NCBI GenBank assembly: GCA_021201475.1
Contig: JAJQEV010000046.1
Span: 1-60,297, forward strand
Reading direction: 5' to 3'
Length of the DNA stretch: 60,297 nucleotides
DNA from: Clostridiales bacterium
GTDB taxonomy: Bacteria > Bacillota > Clostridia > Oscillospirales > Oscillospiraceae
Both the position numbers and the translations under genes were made by a program. The notes beneath the pieces are model-generated. The model saw only the letters and a program-made list of their open reading frames with translations. It had not been told where the DNA came from and made no database searches. Position 1 is the stretch's first letter; each line of letters opens with the position of its first letter. Positions 41,954 through 48,460 of this stretch are shown piece by piece.

Positions 41954-44581
41954 TGTGTTCACCTCGTTTTCGTTCATATCTGCTTCACTCCTGGGAGTGG
42001 GGACAGCACATTCGCCCGGCTCATAGCCGGCCTCCGTCACGGCGGCGGCCAGAACCTCGTCCGCTACGGCCGCGTTCAGGGTGATGGTGACGCTGTGGGC
42101 CTCCAGGTCGGCTTTGGCGGAGCGCACCTCCGGAAGGGCGGTCAGCGCCTCCTCCACCCGGCGGGTGCAGTGCTGGCACATCATGCCGTTGACGGCAAGC
42201 ACACGGGTCTCCCCGTCATTCTGGGGCGCGGACAGGGGACAGGCCGGGGCTTCCTCCGGTGCTGTGGGGGAGGAGGTCGGAACGGCGGGGGCGCTGTGCT
42301 TCGGCTTGAAGAACCGCAGCCGCAGGGCGTTGGACGCCACGGAGACGGAGCTAAGGCTCATAGCCGCCGCCCCAAAGATGGGGCTGAGCTGCCAGCCCAG
42401 AAGGGGGTAAAACACACCGGCGGCCAGGGGGATACCCACGCAGTTGTAGCAGAAGGCCCAGAACAGGTCCTGCTTGATGTTGCGGATGGTGGCCCGGCTC
42501 AACTCCATGGCGGTGACGGCGTCAAACAGGCTGCTCTTCATCAGCACTACGTCGGCGGATTCCAGGGCCACATCGGTGCCCGCGCCGATGGCGATGCCCA
42601 CGTCCGCCCGGGTCAGGGCGGGTGCGTCGTTGATGCCGTCCCCCACCATAGCCACCTTGCGGCCCTCCTGCTGGAGGGCGGAGATTTTCGCTTCCTTCTC
42701 AGTGGGCAGCACTCCGGCGATGAAGGAGGAGATGCCCAGGGTTTTCGCCACGGCGGCGGCGGTGCGCTGGTTGTCGCCAGTGAGCATGACCACCTCCACC
42801 CCCAGGTCACGGAAGGCGTCCACGGCGGCCTTGCTGTCGCTGCGGGGGACATCCGCCACGGCGATGATGCCCAGAAGCTGGCCGTCGTCGGCGAAGTACA
42901 GCGGAGTCTTTCCGGCCTCTGCCAGGGCGTCCCCCGCTCCGGCGGGAACGGCAACCCCCTCCGCCTCCATCAGGGCCTGATTGCCCGCAAGATACTGTTT
43001 CCCCTCCAGGGTGGCCCGCAGGCCCCGGCCCGGCTGGGCGGAGAAGTCCTCCACCGGCGCGGTGGCAACGCCCCGCTCTTTGGCGGCCCGGACGATGGCC
43101 TCTGCCAGGGGATGCTCCGAGGGGGCCTCCAGGGAGGCGGCCAGCCGGAGCAGCTCCTCCTGGGAAACGCCCGCTGCCGGAACCAGGTCTGTGACCACCG
43201 GCCTGCCCTCAGTCAGGGTGCCGGTCTTATCCACCACCACGGTGTTGACGTTGTGGAGGGATTCCAGGGCCTCGGCGGACTTGAACAGCACGCCCAGCTC
43301 CGCCCCTTTGCCGGTGCCAACCATGATGGCCACCGGGGTGGCCAGCCCCAGGGCGCAGGGGCAGGAAATCACCAGCACCGCCACGGCGGAGGTCAGGGCG
43401 CTGGAGACACTGCCGGACACCAGCATCCACACCACAAAGGTGACCAGGGAGATGCACAACACCACCGGCACGAACACCCCCGCCACCTTGTCGGCCAGCT
43501 TGGCGATGGGAGCCTTGCTGGCGGAGGCGTCCTCCACCAGATGAATGATTTGGGACAGGGTGGTGTCCTCCCCCACCCGGGTGGCCCGGAAGGTGAAGGA
43601 GCCGTTTTTGTTGATGGTGGCGGCGGAGACGCTGTCGCCAATCACCTTCTCCACGGGGATGGATTCCCCGGTCAGGGCGCTCTCGTCCACGGCGGAGGCG
43701 CCGGTCAGCACCACGCCATCTACCGGGATGGCCTCGCCGGGGCGCACCAGCAGGATGTCCCCCGGCTGCACCTCCTCCACCGGGACGGTGGATTCCGCCC
43801 CGTCCTCCAGACGGGTGGCGGTCTTGGGGGCCAAGTCCATCAGCCGCTCCATGGCCTGGCTGGTCTTGCCCTTGCTGCGGGTCTCCAGGAACTTGCCCAC
43901 CGTCACCAGGGTCAGAATCATGCCCACGCTCTCCAGATAGAGGTGGTTCATGTGGTACTCCTCCGCCAGCTCCAGATCACCGTGCCCCAGCGCCCAGGCG
44001 ACGACGAACATGGCGTAAAGGGAATACAGCAGGGAGGCGGCAGCCCCCAGGGCCACCAGCGAGTCCATGTTGGGGGCGCGGCGGAACAGGGCAGGGAAGC
44101 CCACCTTAAAATACTTATCGTTGACGTACAGAATGGGCAGCACCAGCACGAACTGGAGCAGGGCGTAGGTCATGCTGTTCTCCACCCCGGTGAGGAAGGC
44201 GGGCAGCGGCACGCCGAACATGTGTCCCATGCAGACGTAAAACAGGGGAACCAGGAAGCAGACGGAGATGATGAGCCGGGTCTTCATCCACCGCAGCTCC
44301 TTGTTCATCTCCTCCTTCCTGGCCTGTGCCTCCGCCTGGGCGGAGGAGACGGCCTTGCCCTTCTGCTCCTGCCCGGCTACGGTGGCACGATAGCCCGCCT
44401 TCTCCACGGCGGTGCAGATGTCCTGGGGGGAGAGGGCGTCCGGGTCGTAGGTCACTACCATCGTCCCGGCCAGCAGGTTCACCGCCGCGTCCTCCACGCC
44501 CTCCAGGCCGCCTGCCGCCTTCTCCACATGAGCCTGGCAGGCGGCGCAGCTCATGCCGAATACATTGAACTTTTGCTTCAT
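41744..44581 (-). CDS. copA: Copper-exporting P1B-type ATPase with C-terminal metal-binding domains
   Basis: This is a 945-residue protein. An N-terminal heavy-metal domain has GMSCAAC. Then come eight membrane helices with the transport motif CPC, phosphorylation motif DKTGTLTEG (near residue 450), SEHPLAE and [10 protein letters not shown] (near residue 650). Unusually, two more metal-binding domains follow the last helices, with GMMCQHC and GMMCAHC. Typical CopA has metal-binding domains only at the N-terminus and is about 750-800 residues long. The last domain has the length of a CopZ chaperone and has its own ribosome binding site (see the entry at 41744-41953). It pumps Cu(I) out of the cytoplasm. 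It follows csoR by 27 bases; GAAAGGAAC precedes ATG 44581. Confidence 0.95.
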   Translation of the reverse strand: MKQKFNVFGMSCAACQAHVEKAAGGLEGVEDAAVNLLAGTMVVTYDPDALSPQDICTAVEKAGYRATVAGQEQKGKAVSSAQAEAQARKEEMNKELRWMKTRLIISVCFLVPLFYVCMGHMFGVPLPAFLTGVENSMTYALLQFVLVLPILYVNDKYFKVGFPALFRRAPNMDSLVALGAAASLLYSLYAMFVVAWALGHGDLELAEEYHMNHLYLESVGMILTLVTVGKFLETRSKGKTSQAMERLMDLAPKTATRLEDGAESTVPVEEVQPGDILLVRPGEAIPVDGVVLTGASAVDESALTGESIPVEKVIGDSVSAATINKNGSFTFRATRVGEDTTLSQIIHLVEDASASKAPIAKLADKVAGVFVPVVLCISLVTFVVWMLVSGSVSSALTSAVAVLVISCPCALGLATPVAIMVGTGKGAELGVLFKSAEALESLHNVNTVVVDKTGTLTEGRPVVTDLVPAAGVSQEELLRLAASLEAPSEHPLAEAIVRAAKERGVATAPVEDFSAQPGRGLRATLEGKQYLAGNQALMEAEGVAVPAGAGDALAEAGKTPLYFADDGQLLGIIAVADVPRSDSKAAVDAFRDLGVEVVMLTGDNQRTAAAVAKTLGISSFIAGVLPTEKEAKISALQQEGRKVAMVGDGINDAPALTRADVGIAIGAGTDVALESADVVLMKSSLFDAVTAMELSRATIRNIKQDLFWAFCYNCVGIPLAAGVFYPLLGWQLSPIFGAAAMSLSSVSVASNALRLRFFKPKHSAPAVPTSSPTAPEEAPACPLSAPQNDGETRVLAVNGMMCQHCTRRVEEALTALPEVRSAKADLEAHSVTITLNAAVADEVLAAAVTEAGYEPGECAVPTPRSEADMNENEVNTMTKVLTVEGMMCAHCKANVEKALSAVAGVTSAAVDLEAKTATVTLAAPVADEVLTAAVTDAGYEVKGVQ

Positions 44582-44608
44582 AATAGTTCCTTTCTAGTCT
44601 GTGCTGCC

Positions 44609-44908
44609 CTATTTCAGCAGCTTTTGCAGGGTCTTTACCAGCTCCTCCACCTTCTCATCGTTCCCGGCGCGGATGTCCTCCGCCACACAGGTGCGGATGT
44701 GGGTGGACAGCAGCTCCTTGGTGAAGCTGTTCAGGGCGGCGGTGGTGGCGCTGACCTGGGTCAGGATGTCCACGCAGTAGCAGTCCTCATCCACCATCCG
44801 TTTCAGCCCCCGCACCTGGCCCTCGATGCGGCTCAGGCGGTTGATGAGATCCCGATGCTCGGCCTCGGAGCGCTCTTTTTTGCGGGTGCAGCAGCACTGC
44901 TCCTCCAT
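44609..44908 (-). CDS. csoR: CsoR-family copper-sensing repressor
   Basis: This is a 99-residue protein. HRDLINRLSRIEGQVRGLKR is the DUF156/CsoR signature. The Cu(I) ligands are the cysteine in DEDCYCVDIL and the H and C of STHIRTCV. An N-terminal CCC motif is an addition. In this family Cu(I) binding releases the repressor from a GC-rich palindrome, and two such palindromes lie at the promoter (45093-45147). GAAAGGAG precedes ATG 44908. The leader between promoter and gene contains MITE copy D. It is co-transcribed with copA. Confidence 0.95.
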   Translation of the reverse strand: MEEQCCCTRKKERSEAEHRDLINRLSRIEGQVRGLKRMVDEDCYCVDILTQVSATTAALNSFTKELLSTHIRTCVAEDIRAGNDEKVEELVKTLQKLLK

Positions 44909-44931
44909 GTGGGTCAACTCCTTTCTGTCAA

Positions 44932-45088
44932 GGGACCTCTGAATAAATGGACAAGAGCGGATTGCGAGGAAATTTGCGTCAGAAAAAGGCGCAAAGGCGC
45001 AGGAATCCTGACGGATTTCAAGACTTTGCAACGCATTTATGGCGGAAATTTACTGCAAGACGCCGAAGTGCATTTGTTCAGAGGTTCC
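44932..45088. repeat. MITE-like element, copy D (157 bp)
   Basis: GGGACCTCTGAATAAATG (44932-44949) and CATTTGTTCAGAGGTTCC (45071-45088). The core matches copy C in reverse complement and the first half of copy A. No TTAA duplication is evident on the left. It lies in the csoR leader, between the operator at 45093-45109 and the start codon. Confidence 0.85.
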
Positions 45089-45092
45089 TTAT

Positions 45093-45147
45093 ATACCCCT
45101 TGGGGGTATCTCTTGATACAACAGCAGTATATACCCGCCGGGGGTAT
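45093..45147 (-). promoter_or_regulatory. Two CsoR operators at the csoR-copA promoter
   Basis: ATACCCCTTGGGGGTAT (45093-45109) and ATACCCGCCGGGGGTAT (45131-45147) match the known CsoR operator, a G-tract palindrome with ATAC ends. The second fills the spacer between -35 and -10; the first lies in the early transcribed region. The centres are 38 bases apart. Repression in low copper is the expected mode. Confidence 0.88.
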
Positions 45148-45154
45148 TTGTCAA
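45126..45154 (-). promoter_or_regulatory. csoR-copA promoter
   Basis: On the minus strand TTGACA (45154-45149), 17 bases, TATACT (45131-45126). The spacer is the upstream CsoR operator. Confidence 0.88.
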
Positions 45155-45165
45155 GGGGGGAAGCG

Positions 45166-45198
45166 CAAAAAAACTGCGCGTCAGCAAAGACGCGCAGT
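45166..45198 (-). terminator. Terminator of the DUF378 gene
   Basis: On the minus strand ACTGCGCGTC / GACGCGCAGT (45173-45182 with 45189-45198) is followed by T7. It separates the DUF378 gene from the csoR promoter. Confidence 0.85.
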
Positions 45199-45226
45199 CG
45201 CTGGCCGGATGCCTCCGGCGATCACA

Positions 45227-45442
45227 TCAGGTGGCGTGTTCCTGCCGAACGGTATCGTTGTCCCGGAAGAGCAGCGAGATGCACCAGATCGCGGCCAGCC
45301 CCACCAGCCCATAGACCAGGCGGCTGAGTACAGTCCCGGAGCCGCCGAACAGCCAGGCCACCAGGTCGAACCGGAACAGGCCGATCAGCCCCCAGTTCAG
45401 CCCGCCGATAATGGCCAGGGTCAAAGCGGTTTTATCCAACAT
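45227..45442 (-). CDS. DUF378 small membrane protein
   Basis: This is a 71-residue protein with two membrane helices, LTLAIIGGLNWGLIGLFRFD and LVYGLVGLAAIWCISLLF. GGLNWGL and FDLVAWLFG are the DUF378 pattern. Function unknown. GGGAGG lies seven bases before ATG 45442; the frame extends upstream but without a better start. Confidence 0.85.
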   Translation of the reverse strand: MLDKTALTLAIIGGLNWGLIGLFRFDLVAWLFGGSGTVLSRLVYGLVGLAAIWCISLLFRDNDTVRQEHAT

Positions 45443-45528
45443 GGCAAATCCTCCCTCGTTTCCGCGCAATGGCACGGTTGGTACGCCGTTACTTTGCCCA
45501 GTTCTGCGGGAAAAATGCCTGTGGAGGC

Positions 45529-45738
45529 TCAGAGGGTGAAATCTTCGTCGGAAAATTTGGAAAAATCAGGAACTGCCGGTTGAGGCGGCACCCGCTTCAG
45601 CGGGTCGTACTGAAAGCGGAAGCAGTGATAGCCGGGGGAGACGACCCCCTTCTTGGGGCAGGCGATTTGCCCGTCCTTCAACGGCTCCCCCTTGGCGCAG
45701 TATTGGCAGCGCGGTTCAATGTCCTTGCGAAACAGCAT
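45529..45738 (-). CDS. Small cysteine-rich protein, probable zinc ribbon
   Basis: This 69-residue protein has CQYC near the N-terminus, a further cysteine in IACPKKG and another in YHCFRFQYDP, consistent with a four-ligand zinc ribbon. AGAGAGG lies upstream of ATG 45738. It lies 39 bases after the ylbJ stop, on the same strand, and may be co-transcribed with it. I recognise no family function. Confidence 0.65.
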   Translation of the reverse strand: MLFRKDIEPRCQYCAKGEPLKDGQIACPKKGVVSPGYHCFRFQYDPLKRVPPQPAVPDFSKFSDEDFTL

Positions 45739-45777
45739 GGCAAAGGGCCTCTCTTTCTCTGAAACTGGCTGTCTCTA

Positions 45778-46923
45778 TCATACCGCTTTTCCCCGAAAAA
45801 AGCTACCTTTTTTCCGAAAAAGAACGGCGATCCCCAAAACGCCGCACCAGGCCCCCAGTCCCAGAAGGGGCGGCAGGAGGGCGGCGGAGTATCCTCCAGT
45901 CACAGCGGCAGCGGAAGTCATCGTGCCGACCGCCCAGGGGAACCACCGCACCGCCGCCGCAGCCAGCACGAAGGAGAGGCAGCCGTGGAGCAGTTGGCCC
46001 TTCAAACACCACATCGGCGACAGCCCGCTGGCGGCCAACATAGAGGCGGTCTGGCAGAATATGGACAGCCCGCCGAAGCCCAGCAGAAAGGCAGTTACCG
46101 GCACGGCGTAATAGATAGAGGCCCCCTCCAGCAGGGCCACCCCGTTGGTCAACTCCACCACGCCGGACAGCAGCGCCTCGGCGCAGACCGCGTTCATCCC
46201 CAGCCCCTCCAACAGCCGGATTTCCGGCCGGAGCAGCCCGAACAGCCGCACCAGCCGCAAAATCACCGCGAACAGCACCACACAGGCGCAGACGTTCAGC
46301 GCAGACTGCACCGCGCTGCCGATGGCGTTGGTAAACGCCTGGGAGAATCGAACGCTGCGCACCGCTGGGGCGCTGCCTGGGGATTGGCGCACAGGCTCCG
46401 TTCCCGGCCTCAGCCAGCGCCCCAGCAGGCCGCAGCACAGGGCGCTGACGATGTGGACGCCCAGCAGCAGCCACCCCGCCTGCACGCTGCCCAATACGCT
46501 GGCCCCCGCCACGCTGAGGATGAAGGCGGGGCCGCCGTTGTTGCAGAAGAGCAGCAGCCGCTCCCCGTCCTGCCGGGAGAGCTGCCCCTGCTCATAGAGC
46601 TGGGCCACCGTCCTGGCCCCCAGGGGGTATCCCCCGATAAGCCCCAGCAGCAGCGCCGCTGCGCCGCCGCCGCTGACGCCGAAGACGGCCTCCATCGCCG
46701 GGCCGCACCAGCGCCCCAGGGCGCTGCCCAGCCCCAGCTCCGTCACCAGCGCCGACAGCACGAAGAAGGGGAACAGGGAGGGCAGCACCACCTGGGCGCA
46801 GAGGTTCAGACCGGTTTTCGCCCCCGCCGCCGCATCCGCCGGGCGCAGCACCAGCGCCAGGGCGAAGCCAACCAGGCAGAGGGCTACCGTCAGCGTGCGG
46901 AGCACCGGACGGCGTGCAGACAT
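45778..46923 (-). CDS. ylbJ: YlbJ-like sporulation membrane protein
   Basis: This 381-residue protein has about nine membrane segments. LCAQVVLPSLFPFFVLSALV, GLIGGYPLGARTVAQLYEQG and LLLFCNNGGPAFILSVAGAS are the pattern of YlbJ and related nucleoside-recognition-domain proteins. YlbJ is needed for spore cortex formation in Bacillus subtilis. ATG 46923 (SARRPVLR) has GAGGTG at ideal spacing, but that site lies in a 14-bp perfect hairpin (46930-46962). In-frame ATG 46941 would place the start inside the hairpin and is less likely. Confidence 0.88.
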   Translation of the reverse strand: MSARRPVLRTLTVALCLVGFALALVLRPADAAAGAKTGLNLCAQVVLPSLFPFFVLSALVTELGLGSALGRWCGPAMEAVFGVSGGGAAALLLGLIGGYPLGARTVAQLYEQGQLSRQDGERLLLFCNNGGPAFILSVAGASVLGSVQAGWLLLGVHIVSALCCGLLGRWLRPGTEPVRQSPGSAPAVRSVRFSQAFTNAIGSAVQSALNVCACVVLFAVILRLVRLFGLLRPEIRLLEGLGMNAVCAEALLSGVVELTNGVALLEGASIYYAVPVTAFLLGFGGLSIFCQTASMLAASGLSPMWCLKGQLLHGCLSFVLAAAAVRWFPWAVGTMTSAAAVTGGYSAALLPPLLGLGAWCGVLGIAVLFRKKGSFFRGKAV

Positions 46924-46929
46924 AAAAAT

Positions 46930-46962
46930 CACCTCACGCAAAGGTATGCTTTGCGTGAGGTG
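46930..46962 (-). promoter_or_regulatory. Hairpin that sequesters the ylbJ ribosome binding site
   Basis: CACCTCACGCAAAG (46930-46943) and CTTTGCGTGAGGTG (46949-46962) form a 14-bp perfect stem with a five-base loop. In the ylbJ mRNA the GAGGUG Shine-Dalgarno is fully paired. The minus strand then reads ATTTTTATG, so the structure could also act as an intrinsic terminator just before the start codon. Confidence 0.7.
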
Positions 46963-47177
46963 AAAATACCTATCTTGTCCCTGGGAGCTTCCTTAGACAG
47001 GGATATTAAAGGGAAACAGGGCGTTTGCCTTTGCTAGGGCATGACCTCCTTAGATATGTGTCTTTCAATGTACAACGTTTTGCCCTCCGGGCGGGCCTGA
47101 CTACCGCCCACTGACCCTTTACGGTATCCTCCTCGGACAGTGACCCTCGCCAGCATAGCTGGCATCGGTTTCCGGCT

Positions 47178-47202
47178 AAAAATGTGCCGCTGGCACATTT
47201 TT
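47178..47202. terminator. Symmetrical terminator-like hairpin
   Basis: AAAAATGTGCC / GGCACATTTTT is an 11-bp perfect stem around GCT, with A and T runs inside the stem, so it can act in both directions. Confidence 0.7.
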
Positions 47203-47239
47203 GGACGCCGTAAATTGCTCCGCCAAGAAATGGGGGAAA

Positions 47240-47400
47240 GAAGGCGGCTTAAGGGGAAACTCGGGGCCTCGCTCCCCCTTAAGAATCCCTCTCCTATCCC
47301 GCTGGGGCTTCGCGCTGTCCAACCCATTAAGTGGTCTGTCAGGCAACAAACGATGTGACTTGTTACGCACCAAAGTTGCCGCCGATGGCGGCTGGGTACG
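47240..47400 (-). repeat. R2 repeat, inverted copy
   Basis: Read on the minus strand it contains the R2 sequence blocks: GCCGCCATCGGCGGCA, TTTGGTGCGTAACAAGTC, then GGGATAGG and ATTCTTAAGGGGG. Positions 47341-47375 are a perfect 35-base inverted match to 47653-47687. Confidence 0.75.
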
Positions 47401-47631
47401 ATTGCCGTTCCGCCCTGCCGGAGGCGGGCGGAACGAGCAATTTTATCATCCAACGGTAGATAACATCTGCCTGAACCGCAGGGTACAACTTCTAATCAAA
47501 AAGCGTAGTTATCTATCGCTTTTTATATTAGGAGCTGTAGCTTATACCCTCACAGTCAGATTTTAACGACCAAAGGGCAACAAAATTGCCGCCCGTTCCG
47601 CCGTAAGGCAGGAACGTGGGCGGCAATCCCC

Positions 47632-47755
47632 GCCAGCCGCCATGGGCGGCAGCTTTGGTGCGTAACAAGTCACATCGTTTGTTGCCTACGGAACCACTGA
47701 ACAATAGAGACAAGGCGCAAGCCGCCAGTGGGATACAGGGAGATTCTTAAGAGGG
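47632..47755 (+). repeat. R2 repeat, direct copy
   Basis: It contains GCCGCCATGGGCGGCAG, TTTGGTGCGTAACAAGTC, GGCGCAAGCCGCCAGTGGG and AGATTCTTAAGAGGG. It forms an inverted pair with 47240-47400. Confidence 0.75.
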
Positions 47756-47836
47756 ACGCACGGCGGCCCTCTTAAAAGCCCGCCCTCTTTCCCCTATTTC
47801 TCGGCGGAGCGAGAAATAGGGCCCGCCGGGAGGGCA

Positions 47837-47883
47837 AGAACGTTGTTCCTTTATCAATCCTTATCTAAGGAATCCAACGTTCT
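47837..47883. repeat. Inverted repeat downstream of nrdG
   Basis: AGAACGTTG (47837-47845) pairs with CAACGTTCT (47875-47883), with an inner TTCCTT/AAGGAA pairing. There is no T-run, so it is not an obvious terminator. Confidence 0.55.
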
Positions 47884-47904
47884 GAACCAAATCCCCCTGT
47901 CCCC

Positions 47905-48438
47905 TCAGGGCGTGGCCGTCCCGTCCCACAGGACGACAGTCCCTTGGGCCAGGCTCTGGGGTACGTCGATGATGCGCTGATTCTCGCTGCCCCGGAACCG
48001 GAGGCGGATATTCTTCTCCGCCAGGCGGAAGTCCCCGTCCACCAGCACGTCCAGGCAGCTCAGCAGCTCCCGGGTGACGGCGGGGTCCCCCACATGGCCG
48101 GGGAGGAGGTCGGTCTCATAGTTGTAGCCGGTGTAGCACCAGACGGTCTTGTCCGGCAGCTCCCGGCGCACCCGGCGCAGCAGGGGGAGCAGGGCCGACT
48201 GGTTGGCGGGCTCGAAGGGTTCGCCTCCCAGCAGGCTCAGGCCGCGGATGTGGCCGGGGCGGAGGCTCTCGATGATTTCCTCCTCCACAGCGGGGGTGAA
48301 GGGCTGACCGTAGTGGAAGTCCCAGGCCTCCTGGTTGAAGCAGCCCTCGCAGTGGCGGGTGCAGCCGGAGACGAACAGGGCGGTGCGGCAGCCGGGGCCG
48401 TTGGAGATGTTGCACTTTTTGATGGCGGCATAATTCAT
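47905..48438 (-). CDS. nrdG: Anaerobic ribonucleotide reductase activating protein
   Basis: This 177-residue radical SAM enzyme uses S-adenosylmethionine to generate the glycyl radical on NrdD. The 4Fe-4S motif is CTRHCEGCFN, followed by LSLLGGEPFEP and WCYTGYNYE typical of NrdG. ATG 48438 is chosen because GGGAG is seven bases before it; ATG 48444 is too close. It follows nrdD by 22 bases in one operon. Confidence 0.95.
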   Translation of the reverse strand: MNYAAIKKCNISNGPGCRTALFVSGCTRHCEGCFNQEAWDFHYGQPFTPAVEEEIIESLRPGHIRGLSLLGGEPFEPANQSALLPLLRRVRRELPDKTVWCYTGYNYETDLLPGHVGDPAVTRELLSCLDVLVDGDFRLAEKNIRLRFRGSENQRIIDVPQSLAQGTVVLWDGTATP

Positions 48439-48460
48439 AGTCATTCTCCCATCGGTCGGC

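Larger units (their letters stand above)
46963..47904. other. Repeat-rich intergenic region
   Basis: This 940-base region separates ylbJ from nrdG. It holds a symmetrical terminator (47178-47202), two R2 repeats in opposite orientation (47240-47400 and 47632-47755), an AT-rich centre with an AAAAAGCG/CGCTTTTT hairpin near 47498-47521, a CCCTATTTCTC/GAGAAATAGGG hairpin near 47793-47821, and an inverted repeat at 47837-47883. ORFs of up to 139 codons here look like artefacts of the repeats. Confidence 0.6.

Noticed and set aside
47034-47453. 139-codon minus-strand ORF in the repeat-rich gap
   Set aside because: It spans a terminator and an inverted R2 repeat, has no ribosome binding site that I can support and no recognisable domain.
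47439-47515. tRNA-like sequence GGTAGATAACATCTGCC... with a GAA-type anticodon loop
   Set aside because: The D-stem and anticodon stem cannot be placed with correct spacing, the T-stem does not pair and no acceptor stem is present.
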